Under the pieces are notes generated by a model that was given only the letters and a program-made list of their open reading frames with translations, ran no database searches and had not been told where the DNA came from. The position numbers and the translations under genes are program-made. This document shows, piece by piece, positions 1-7,094 of a DNA stretch of 26,218 bases (position 1 is the first letter of the stretch; each line of letters begins with the position of its first letter). Source of the stretch: Porphyromonadaceae bacterium UBA7087 (GTDB lineage: Bacteria; Bacteroidota; Bacteroidia; Bacteroidales; Muribaculaceae); assembly GCA_002493515.1 (NCBI GenBank), contig DKYZ01000070.1, forward strand, positions 1 through 26,218. The letters run 5' to 3'.

Positions 1-41
1 GTGTTGAGTCACCATGCAAGGTCTACAGTTCTAATTTTCTG

Positions 42-72
42 CAAAGCTACAAAAAAACGACGACATGGCAAA
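42..72 (-). promoter_or_regulatory. Bacteroidota-type promoter reading off the left edge
   Basis: Read on the minus strand, TTTG (69-72) is followed after exactly 19 bases by TAGCTTTG (42-49), a full match to the Bacteroidota housekeeping consensus TTTG-N19-21-TAnnTTTG. Transcription would start near position 35 and run out of the window. An ATG on the minus strand at 15-13 opens a frame that stays open to the edge (M-V-T-Q-H), so it may be the start of the next gene, but five codons are too few to call a CDS. Confidence 0.6.
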
Positions 73-100
73 TTGCCAGGGGAGAGAGGGGGAGGAGCCG

Positions 101-1297
101 TCAGAACCGGATGCCGATGTTGGCCGACAGATTCTCGATGGAGCTGAAGAAGCTGTAGTCGTGGCTCTTATACCAGGTGCCCTTCATCTTCCCGATCAGC
201 GAGAAGAATATATTGCCCATGTTGTAGGTCAGCGCCCCCATACCGTTGATGTTCATCGAGAAGAGATTGCCTTTCCCTTCCAGGGAGTCTTCGTGGCAAT
301 GGCAGATGCCTATTGCCGGCATCGCCGTGATGTTGAAGAGAAGATCCCTTGTTATCACCCAGTTGAAACCGTAGCCGAAGAGCAGGGAATATGTGTTGTA
401 GTTCAGCTTGTAGAATGCGTCGGGATCCTTCAGATATGGCTTCACATCCTCCGGCATGGTAGAGAAATCCATGTCGAGGTCGAGCTGGGTGTAGGAGAAT
501 CCGAGAAGGAACGACCCGGCGCTTCTTTTCTGAATCTTGGAGAAATTGTAAGAGGCCCCCTGGGAATACTTGCGGTTGTTGAAGAAATAGTAGGCGTTCA
601 GCCCGAAAGTCTCCAGCTGCACCCCCGGGAACCGCTCCTTGAAGATTCTGCCCCCCTTGTACCTGCCCAGCTTCCTGAGGAAAGTGCCGCCCGTGTTCTC
701 GTTGTAGTAGATTTCGGCATTAAACCGTGCGCAGTTGAAACCGAACTCCATCTTCTTGTGGTTCACCGGGTTGGTGCCCACAATGTTGCTCCAGTCGAAG
801 GTGACGCCATAGCTGACGGCCATATACTGGAGGTATGCTCCTATGTTGGAATAGATGTCGCTCATCATCCTTATCGAGAGATTGTCGGGCAGCGTCATGG
901 CATATGAGTCGACCCAGTTGTCGGAGACAACACGGAATTTCCACCTGTGTCCCGTCCCCACCACGTATGTGGTGTCGTATGAGTTGAACACGCGGTCGCC
1001 CCAGTTGTAGACATTCACGCAGAATCTGATGAATCCGGGATAACGGATATTCGTGTCGGCCATATTGAAATTTCCCCTCCATATCATTTTCCACCAGGTG
1101 CTGTCGGGGGGAGCGGGGGGGAGCGGACGTATCCTTCGGGGCATGGTGTCGGCAATCTCCGTGGCGGAGAGCGACGGGAAGGCGGCGGCAAGGATATTGT
1201 CGGATACGGTGTCGGCGCTGTGGGTGGACGCAGAGAGCCCTGCCGGCGCGGCAAGCGCCAGCATGACCAGGAGAAGCAGGGAGAGGAACGTCCTCAT
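101..1297 (-). CDS. DUF4421 family outer-membrane protein
   Basis: 398 residues if it starts at the ATG at 1297; an upstream in-frame ATG at 1354 would add 19 Arg-rich residues ahead of a clean signal peptide, so it was not used. The signal peptide (MRTFLSLLLLVMLALAAPAG) is followed by a Pro-rich stretch and then a long run of alternating aromatic/polar strands typical of a beta-barrel. The segment with YFFNNRKYSQGASYNFSKIQ and RSAGSFLLG is characteristic of DUF4421, a family of unknown function found in Bacteroidota. The protein ends in Phe, as many outer-membrane barrels do. The start overlaps the stop of the DUF2007 gene by four bases (ATGA, 1294-1297), implying translational coupling. It is the last gene of the hpf-mltG operon. 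Family assignment is fairly firm; function is unknown. Confidence 0.85.
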   Translation of the reverse strand: MRTFLSLLLLVMLALAAPAGLSASTHSADTVSDNILAAAFPSLSATEIADTMPRRIRPLPPAPPDSTWWKMIWRGNFNMADTNIRYPGFIRFCVNVYNWGDRVFNSYDTTYVVGTGHRWKFRVVSDNWVDSYAMTLPDNLSIRMMSDIYSNIGAYLQYMAVSYGVTFDWSNIVGTNPVNHKKMEFGFNCARFNAEIYYNENTGGTFLRKLGRYKGGRIFKERFPGVQLETFGLNAYYFFNNRKYSQGASYNFSKIQKRSAGSFLLGFSYTQLDLDMDFSTMPEDVKPYLKDPDAFYKLNYNTYSLLFGYGFNWVITRDLLFNITAMPAIGICHCHEDSLEGKGNLFSMNINGMGALTYNMGNIFFSLIGKMKGTWYKSHDYSFFSSIENLSANIGIRF

Positions 1298-1503
1298 GCG
1301 CCGCGCCTGGAGAGGAGTCTTGAGGCTTCGGCCGCCCGGTCGTCGGGCACGCATAGGGTTATGGAGCCTTGTCCGGCACCAGGAGCCGGGAAAAGCTCTG
1401 AGAGGGCGCCTTGCTCCACCACGGCGTCAATGCCGTGGCTTTTCAGGAAACCCTTGTCGATATATGCTTCGGGGAGAGTGGAATATTCGTTGATGACTGT
1501 CAT
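1294..1503 (-). CDS. DUF2007-like small protein (putative signal-transducing domain)
   Basis: 69 residues from the ATG at 1503. A longer frame upstream would run back into mltG and adds low-quality sequence, so the short start is preferred. The protein (MTVINEYSTLPEAYIDKGFL...) fits the DUF2007 fold: an N-terminal beta strand, a helix that moves through 'EAYIDKGFLKSHGIDAVV', then a second strand (ITLCVPDDRAAEASRLL). In this family the domain resembles a small ferredoxin-like regulatory module; no partner or ligand is established. It starts 29 bases after the mltG stop and its stop overlaps the DUF4421 start by four bases. Assignment rests on pattern resemblance only. Confidence 0.7.
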   Translation of the reverse strand: MTVINEYSTLPEAYIDKGFLKSHGIDAVVEQGALSELFPAPGAGQGSITLCVPDDRAAEASRLLSRRGA

Positions 1504-1532
1504 ACTTTTCTGATAAGGTAGGGGGGTGAGGC

Positions 1533-2594
1533 TCACTTTATTCCGCGTTTGTCGAGCTCGTGCTGATAGCGCAGGGCGTTGGCCACGTGGTCGCGGTAGT
1601 TGGAGGCGAAATTGTGGAAACCCGAGAAATCCTCCTTCGCGCACATGTAGATATAATCCGATGGCTTGGAATCGAGCACCGCGTCGATGGTCTTCACGGA
1701 TGTCGTGCGTATCGGCGCGGGGGGAAGCCCGGCGTGGAGGTAGGTGTTGTAGGGGGAGTCGGCGTGCAGATGGGCCGAGGTGACCCTTCGGATTGTGAAA
1801 TCGTTGAGGGCGAATCTCACCGTCGGGTCGGCCTGCAGCTTCATGCCCCGCTGGAGGCGGTTGACGTAAAGGCGCCCGATGGTGCCCTTCTCTTCCTCCT
1901 TGTTCGACTCCTCATCCACGATAGAGGCTATTATGGCCGCCTCCGCCGGAGTCAGCCCCAGGTCGGCTGCCTTGCGGCGCCGTGTGGGGGTCCAAACATT
2001 GCGGTAGTGGGCGCCGATTTTCTCCACAAGCTCGGCTGGGGTCGTGGTCCAGTAGATCTCATACGTGTCGTCGAGGAAGAGCGCGAGGGCCTGGTCGGGC
2101 GAGAGACCGAACCCGGCGAGAGTCGCCGAGTCGGTAAGGACGCTCTCCAGTTCGCCGGCGGTGAAATCCGTCTTGGCGGCGATGCGTGAGGCCATCAGCG
2201 GCATGCTGCGGAATCCGTTGATGGTGATCCTGACGGGATTCTGGGCCCCCCGGTGAAGGCGTCGGGCCGCCATGAAAGCGTTCATGCCCTTCGGAATCAG
2301 GTATGCGCCGTGGCGTTGCGAGAAATCGGCGTTGTGAAGCCTGTTGAGGCGAATCACCTTGTCGGCATACGACTTGCCGAGATATTTGGTGAGTGAGTCG
2401 GCCACCGTCTGGAAGGTGGCCGACTTCGGGATTTTAATAATAGCGTCTCTGTCGGCGCTCTCCACCATCATGGGGACTACCATAATGAAAGTCACGGTGA
2501 GAAACACGAGGGCAATGCCCAGAATCCATTTCGTCAGCCGGAGGTCTTTTCTTTTTCTGGGGTGGGCTACGTCGGCAGGGTTTTCCTGAGTCAT
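1533..2594 (-). CDS. mltG: Endolytic transglycosylase MltG (YceG-like)
   Basis: Inner-membrane lytic transglycosylase that cleaves nascent glycan strands and sets their length near the elongation machinery. The 353 residues have a basic cytoplasmic N-terminus (1-22), one membrane helix (about 23-43), a LysM-like part (about 50-115) and the YceG catalytic domain. The signature region is IASIVDEESNKEEEKG (222-237), followed by YVNRLQRGMKLQADPTVRFAL and then YNTYLHAGLPPAPI. The first acidic residue of the usual 'VExE' motif is Asp here (D227), while E229 is kept. Length is normal for the family. The start overlaps the hpf stop by four bases (2591-2594), so hpf and mltG are very likely translated in tandem. 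Identification is secure. Confidence 0.95.
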   Translation of the reverse strand: MTQENPADVAHPRKRKDLRLTKWILGIALVFLTVTFIMVVPMMVESADRDAIIKIPKSATFQTVADSLTKYLGKSYADKVIRLNRLHNADFSQRHGAYLIPKGMNAFMAARRLHRGAQNPVRITINGFRSMPLMASRIAAKTDFTAGELESVLTDSATLAGFGLSPDQALALFLDDTYEIYWTTTPAELVEKIGAHYRNVWTPTRRRKAADLGLTPAEAAIIASIVDEESNKEEEKGTIGRLYVNRLQRGMKLQADPTVRFALNDFTIRRVTSAHLHADSPYNTYLHAGLPPAPIRTTSVKTIDAVLDSKPSDYIYMCAKEDFSGFHNFASNYRDHVANALRYQHELDKRGIK

Positions 2595-2884
2595 TTCTTG
2601 TCTTTGAGTTTTCCGAGCTGGCGCTCAAGTGCGTCGAGGCAGAGGTCGAGGGCCTCCTCGAATGTGTCGGCGGTCTTTGAGGCGAAGAGATCGGGAGCCC
2701 CGGGCACCATGAGCTGCACGCCGGCCTCCTTGTTCATGGCGGTCTCAGGCTTGATGAGGCGGAAATTAACCTCCACGTCGGTGATGGCCTCGAAGCGGCG
2801 TGCGAGTTTCTCTACTTTCTTGTTGGCAAATGCGACGAGTTTGTCGGAGATGTCAAAATGAATGGCTTTGATCTGAACTTCCAT
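2591..2884 (-). CDS. hpf: Ribosome hibernation-promoting factor, short form (HPF/RaiA family)
   Basis: 97 residues, the length of the short HPF/YfiA type without the C-terminal dimerisation domain. Proteins of this family bind the decoding centre of the 30S subunit in stationary phase and block translation. The sequence shows the beta-alpha-beta-beta-beta-alpha pattern: MEVQIKAIHFDIS, a Lys-rich helix (KLVAFANKKVEKLARRF), strands carrying VEVNFRLIKPE and AGVQLMVPG, and a final helix (FEEALDLCLDALERQLGKLKDKK). First gene of the operon with mltG. A -7 box lies about 100 bases upstream (2990-2997). In Bacteroides species the hpf homologue usually follows xerC; here it does not. The start is the only good ATG. 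Confidence 0.93.
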   Translation of the reverse strand: MEVQIKAIHFDISDKLVAFANKKVEKLARRFEAITDVEVNFRLIKPETAMNKEAGVQLMVPGAPDLFASKTADTFEEALDLCLDALERQLGKLKDKK

Positions 2885-2989
2885 AATCTGAAAATTTTTA
2901 TGGGTTATTGCAAACGGTTGTCAGCCGTGGGAGAGGGGGCGCAGACGGCATGTGAGGCGAGGAATGACGTCCGGAGCGCTCGGCTTTCA

Positions 2990-2997
2990 CAAAGGTA
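2990..2997 (-). promoter_or_regulatory. Probable -7 box of the hpf-mltG operon
   Basis: The minus strand reads TACCTTTG here, matching TAnnTTTG. No good TTTG lies 19-21 bases upstream (the nearest TTG is about 24 bases away), so the -33 half is weak. Transcription would start near 2983, giving a leader of about 100 bases for hpf. Confidence 0.4.
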
Positions 2998-3056
2998 AAC
3001 AAAAAATCCGGAATAATTGCTCAATGCGGGCGAAAAAAAGATTTCCGGGGCGAATT

Positions 3057-6000
3057 TCAGCCGTCGGAGACCCTCTCCACCACCCCCTCCCTGACATACC
3101 ATACGTAGCCCTGCGCCTCGGCGGCGAGACCTCCGGCGAGGACCGCGTCGACGTATCCCCGCACCTGCCGGCGGTGGACGTTCCCCTCCGGACGCTTGCC
3201 GAACTTGTAGTCGACCACGACGGCACGCTGCCCGTCGGCCGAGACCATCACGCGGTCGGGGCGCAGGTTGCGCTGTCCGTGAATCAGGATATCGCGCTCG
3301 TTGAGCACGCGCCATTCCCCGCTGAACCATCCGCGCACCTCCGCGCCGGAGATGGCCTCGCGCAGAAACGCCTCCGTCTCCATGGCGGCGCGTCTGGTGA
3401 GCAGTCCTTTGGTCTCCAGAATGCGCACTGCCCGGAGAAGGTCGGAGGCCATGGCCACATTCTCAAGCACCGAGTGCATCAGGTTTCCCTCGCTGCGCGG
3501 GTCGCGGTCGAGCTCTTCCGGATCCTCCTCCTCCCCGTCGCCCTCTTTCTCCGCCGGCAGCCGCCCGGCGGAGCGGTATTTGATATCGAATCTCACACGG
3601 CTTACGCTATATTCGTCAATGTCGAAAGTCTCGGCTCCCTGCGCGTTGCCGTTGCCCTCCGGCGCGACGTCCGCGCAGGGGGCGCCGACGGCCACACGGA
3701 GAATCCTGTCGCCATCGCGCTCCACCCTCACCAGCCCCGGGGGAAGGAGCATATCCGCGTCGGCGCCATCGTCGTCGGGGAGGCAAAGGGTGCCGTCGTC
3801 AGGCACGAAGACTTCCCTCAGACACTGGCCGAGCTTGTATTCCTTCCCGAGCTCGCGGGTCTGGCGCCGGCTGTCGCCCTTTCCCTTGTCGAGGCTTGTG
3901 AAGACATACAGCTCGTCGACGGCGCGTGTGAACGCCACGTAATACTGGTTCACCTTGTCCATGGTGTAGAGGTCGTGAAACTCGCGGAGCTCGTTTTCAT
4001 GGTCGGTGCCCTCAAGCGAGCTGTCGGTTATCACGGGGAGGAAGTCGGGGAGCGTATGTTGCGGGTCGAGCTGTGGCGAGGGCCTTACCCAGCGCCATTC
4101 TCCCCGGCGTCCGCCGCTGCGGAGCGCCTGGTTGGCGTCGGGGAGAATCACGCAGCGGAACTCGAGCCCTTTCGATTTATGCACCGTCATGACCTGCACT
4201 GCGTCGGCCCCTTCGGGCGATGATACGGGCGTTTTCTCCCCCTTGACCCTCCACCATTCCAGAAACGACGACACATCGGCGGCGTGTCCCTCGCAGAAAG
4301 CCATCACCAGGTCTTCGAAGGCGGCCAGGAACATGGCTTCGCTGCGTCTCAGCTCATGCGACACGAAAGTCTGTATTATCTCCTCCACGAGGGCCGGAAG
4401 CGCCACGGTCTGCATACCCTCCACCATCTCGGTGAGCGGGGAGGGCGCCCCGGGAATCATCCTGCCTCCCGGGAACCATCGGGCGAGAATCTGCGCCGAA
4501 TCCATCTCCGGATGCTGCATGGCGTAGAAATTGAAGATTTTCTTCGGGTCGCGGTTGTTGTCGAGGGCCTGCAGCGCGCTTATCACTGTCCTGACCGATT
4601 TTGCCGACGACACGCGCAGCGACTCCTCGCTGATAAACTCCACCGGGGTCTCTCCCCCCGCAAGCGTGGCGTTGTAGGCCACGAGCGAGTCGATGGCGGC
4701 GGTGCCGTCGTTGTTGGTGGCCACGAGGACCGCCATGTCTCTCCAGCGGTAGCCCCGGGAGTGAAGGCTGGAGAGGAGGGGGCCGAGGTAGGGATAGCGG
4801 AGGGGGGAAGGATTGTCGGAGGGGTCGGGATTATCGGGATTATCGGAGGGATCGGAATTATCGGAGATGAAATTGATCTCGATGTAGCCGGAGCGGTCGC
4901 GGTGGTGGGGATATTGCACGGTGTTTGAATAGAGCTCGGGGAGATGGCCCACGTCGGAGCCGTCGTGGGGAAGAAGGGCGCTGAGGGCCTTGAAGAAAAG
5001 GTTGTTGAACTCCACGACCGTGCGGCGGCTGCGCCAGTTGGTGTTTTCCTGACGAAGGTCGCCGTCGGGCACACGCAGCGGGAAGTCGCGGGGCACGACG
5101 TCGGTGATGAGCGTCGGGTCGGCGTTGCGGAAACGGTAGATGCTCTGCTTTGCGTCGCCGATCATCAGGTTGTAGTTGCCGCGGCTCTCGCTCTCATGTA
5201 GAAGCGGGCGGAGGTTGCCCCATTGCAGGCGTGAGGTGTCCTGGAACTCGTCGATGAGATAATGGTCGAGGCGCGTACCGAGACGCTCGTAGACGAAGGG
5301 GGTGTCGTCGTCGCCTATTATACGGCGAAGGATGGAGTTGGTCTCTCCGAGCTGGAGCATGTTGCCGGCCTCGAGGAGCTGCCTGATGTATTCCTGAGCC
5401 TCAAGGAGAAGCCCCAGGAAGGGCATGAGCCTGTCGTATGCGCGCCAGTGGACCACCTCCGGCGAGACGAGGTATGCGAGCCATTTCTCTATTACGGCGT
5501 ATGTATCCACGGCAGTGTCGGTAAGCGCGAGGGCGGTGGATGTGTCGCACGCATAGATTGCCGGTGTCTTTTTGGTGGCTTTCTTGATGACCTTGACCGC
5601 CGGTTTTCCGTCGCTCCAGTCGATGAATTTTGCGCTTGGGGCGGTCATGGGGTCGGCGGTGATGACCTTGATCAGCTGCGAGGCCATGTAGGCCCATCCC
5701 TGCGATTGGATGTCTACTCCGGCTGCGGCAAACTGCGCCTGGAGGGCGCGGGCAGCGTCGGCAGCGTCGGCGTGGAGGCTGCGGATGCGTGAGTTGATGC
5801 GCCGGTTGAATCCGTCGTATATGTCGGGCAGGTCGTGGCGCCGCTCGAGATATTGTCCGAGGGCCTCGCGCACCATCTTGTAGTCCTCGTTGTCGAGCTT
5901 CATCACGGCTGCGAGCAGCTGGCCGTAGGTGGATGTGCGCGAGTTGTCGCGCCGGAAGGCGTTCCATGCCCTGCCGTTCTCGCGGTCGCGCGTCATGATG

Positions 6001-6539
6001 TGAGAGAGCCAGTATTCGGCCCGTAGGTTGCGGCGGTGGTTGATGTCGTCGAAAAGGAGGTCGATGGCGGCTGCGGCGAGGTAGTCGTTGTCAAGCTCTA
6101 TCTGATATGAGTCGCTGATGTCGGTCTCGTAGGCGAATGTGCGCAACACGGTCTGGAAGAATGAGTCGATTGTCGAGACCTTGAAGTCGGAATAGTCGTT
6201 CAGGAGGGCTGAGAGGGCGGCGGCGCATGTGCGCGACAGCTCGCCCGGCGGGCAGTCGAGCTGCCTGATGAACTCGTCGAGATAGTCGGGATGCCGACCT
6301 TCTCCACGGTATGTGGCCAGGGCAGCGAGTTTGTCGACAATTCGCTGCTTCATCTCGTTTGTGGCCTTGTTGGTGAACGTTATGGCGAGGATGCGCGGGA
6401 GCGCGTCGATGATCTCGGAGTGAGAGCGCAGACGGGGTTCCTCCCCCTCGACGGTGGTGGTGATCAGACACCATATGAATTTCTTTGCCAGTGCGTAGGT
6501 CTTTCCCGACCCGGCTGAGGCGCGTTGAAGCTGCAGCAT
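3057..6539 (-). CDS. UvrD/RecB-type helicase with C-terminal PD-(D/E)xK nuclease (AddA-like)
   Basis: 1160 residues. ATP-dependent helicase-nuclease of the double-strand break resection type. The motifs appear in order: Walker A ASAGSGKT (7-14), motif Ia AITFTNKATNEMKQRI, motif II LIDEFQDTSRLQW, motif III IGDAKQSIYRFRNADP, motif IV NWRSRRTVVEFNN, motif V MTVHKSKGLEF and motif VI YVAFTRAVDELYVF. The C-terminus carries a RecB-family nuclease: H in EGNLMHSVLE, D in LRPDRVMV, VDYK and the QVRGY helix, so it looks catalytically complete. A Ser/Asp/Asn/Pro repeat (about residues 558-579) interrupts the region after motif IV. The gene starts 20 bases after the SUI1 stop. No AddB-like partner lies in the window. 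An AddA-like role is inferred from the architecture. Confidence 0.93.
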   Translation of the reverse strand: MLQLQRASAGSGKTYALAKKFIWCLITTTVEGEEPRLRSHSEIIDALPRILAITFTNKATNEMKQRIVDKLAALATYRGEGRHPDYLDEFIRQLDCPPGELSRTCAAALSALLNDYSDFKVSTIDSFFQTVLRTFAYETDISDSYQIELDNDYLAAAAIDLLFDDINHRRNLRAEYWLSHIMTRDRENGRAWNAFRRDNSRTSTYGQLLAAVMKLDNEDYKMVREALGQYLERRHDLPDIYDGFNRRINSRIRSLHADAADAARALQAQFAAAGVDIQSQGWAYMASQLIKVITADPMTAPSAKFIDWSDGKPAVKVIKKATKKTPAIYACDTSTALALTDTAVDTYAVIEKWLAYLVSPEVVHWRAYDRLMPFLGLLLEAQEYIRQLLEAGNMLQLGETNSILRRIIGDDDTPFVYERLGTRLDHYLIDEFQDTSRLQWGNLRPLLHESESRGNYNLMIGDAKQSIYRFRNADPTLITDVVPRDFPLRVPDGDLRQENTNWRSRRTVVEFNNLFFKALSALLPHDGSDVGHLPELYSNTVQYPHHRDRSGYIEINFISDNSDPSDNPDNPDPSDNPSPLRYPYLGPLLSSLHSRGYRWRDMAVLVATNNDGTAAIDSLVAYNATLAGGETPVEFISEESLRVSSAKSVRTVISALQALDNNRDPKKIFNFYAMQHPEMDSAQILARWFPGGRMIPGAPSPLTEMVEGMQTVALPALVEEIIQTFVSHELRRSEAMFLAAFEDLVMAFCEGHAADVSSFLEWWRVKGEKTPVSSPEGADAVQVMTVHKSKGLEFRCVILPDANQALRSGGRRGEWRWVRPSPQLDPQHTLPDFLPVITDSSLEGTDHENELREFHDLYTMDKVNQYYVAFTRAVDELYVFTSLDKGKGDSRRQTRELGKEYKLGQCLREVFVPDDGTLCLPDDDGADADMLLPPGLVRVERDGDRILRVAVGAPCADVAPEGNGNAQGAETFDIDEYSVSRVRFDIKYRSAGRLPAEKEGDGEEEDPEELDRDPRSEGNLMHSVLENVAMASDLLRAVRILETKGLLTRRAAMETEAFLREAISGAEVRGWFSGEWRVLNERDILIHGQRNLRPDRVMVSADGQRAVVVDYKFGKRPEGNVHRRQVRGYVDAVLAGGLAAEAQGYVWYVREGVVERVSDG
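4803..4866 (-). repeat. In-frame 9-base-scale repeat inside the helicase gene
   Basis: The plus strand repeats short blocks related to 'gattatcgg' and 'gaggggtcg'. On the coding strand these encode an acidic/Pro linker of the type SDNPDNPDPSDNP. It lies between motif IV and the later helicase motifs, so it probably sits in a surface loop. Unit number may vary between strains because the repeat is in frame. Confidence 0.6.
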
Positions 6540-6559
6540 ACGAATGAGCGGACGTTTGT

Positions 6560-6889
6560 TTATCTGACGGTGACCTTATGGCCCATTCCGCGCAGGAGGT
6601 CGGCAGCCTCCTTGCGGCGGTCGCCCTGGAGAAGGATCTCGCCTCCTCTGGCGGAGCCCCCTGTGGCGAGACGCTGCCTGAGGGTGCGGGCTATATCAAC
6701 TACCTCCTGTTCGGGGAGTGAGAAGCCCTCTATGATTGTGGCAGCTTTCCCTTTTCGTCCCTTTTTGTCGAGGAGCACGATCAGCGACTGCCTCGCGGGG
6801 GCGTCGTCGGCGGGGGCGGGCATATCGGGGGTTTCGTCTACAGGAACCGAGGCGCGCAGGGCGCCGAGAGCATCTTTCCAGTCTTGCAT
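6560..6889 (-). CDS. SUI1/YciH-like translation initiation factor
   Basis: 109 residues. The C-terminal half carries the SUI1 (eIF1-like) domain: a basic strand LIVLLDKKGRKGKAATIIEGF, a helix EVVDIARTLRQRLATGGSA, then GEILLQGDRRKEAADLLRGMGHKV. This matches bacterial YciH proteins, which affect start-codon fidelity in vitro; their cellular role in bacteria is poorly defined. The N-terminal 45 residues are acidic, Pro/Ala-rich and probably disordered. It precedes the helicase-nuclease gene by 20 bases, so the two are probably co-transcribed. A possible -7 box TATTTTTG (minus strand, 6906-6913) would give a very short leader; no clear -33 box accompanies it. Confidence 0.88.
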   Translation of the reverse strand: MQDWKDALGALRASVPVDETPDMPAPADDAPARQSLIVLLDKKGRKGKAATIIEGFSLPEQEVVDIARTLRQRLATGGSARGGEILLQGDRRKEAADLLRGMGHKVTVR

Positions 6890-6905
6890 ATGAGAAAATT
6901 TTCGA

Positions 6906-6913
6906 CAAAAATA
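6906..6913 (-). promoter_or_regulatory. Possible -7 box for the SUI1-helicase operon
   Basis: The minus strand reads TATTTTTG (TAnnTTTG) inside an A/T-rich stretch, about 17 bases before the SUI1 start codon. There is no TTTG at the expected distance upstream, and T-runs match this motif easily, so the call is weak. Confidence 0.3.
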
Positions 6914-7031
6914 ATAAAAAAAAATGATATATGGGGGATTGCGGGCGGCGCTTGATTGGGGGCATCACTGCGGGCGGAGCCCTTGCACGGGGACAGGCTA
7001 ACGCCGACATGAGCGGGAAGGGGAGATGAAA

Positions 7032-7067
7032 GACGCCGGGAAGGGCATGGAGGCTCTTTCCGGCGTC
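7032..7067 (-). terminator. Hairpin downstream of pnp
   Basis: The arms 7032-7043 (GACGCCGGGAAG) and 7056-7067 (CTTTCCGGCGTC) pair over 12 positions with one wobble, around a 12-base loop. It lies 27 bases past the pnp stop codon. The T-run that follows on the minus strand is short (TTTC), so termination may be incomplete or the hairpin may serve as a 3'-end stabiliser. Confidence 0.65.
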
Positions 7068-7094
7068 GGGTTGTTGTGGTTTGTGGGGTTGTTG

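Noticed and set aside
65..907. 280-residue plus-strand frame opposite the DUF4421 gene
   Set aside because: No signal, motif or promoter supports it, whereas the minus-strand protein has a signal peptide and family motifs.
1106..1121. G6 and G7 runs in the DUF4421 gene as slippage tracts
   Set aside because: They encode a Pro-rich linker and are shorter than the lengths usually linked with frequent slippage; the G9 tract at 16855 is a much better case.
2952..4223. 423-residue plus-strand frame opposite the helicase-nuclease gene
   Set aside because: It mirrors the nuclease and helicase motif region, and its predicted protein shows no coherent family; GC-rich coding DNA often leaves such frames open.
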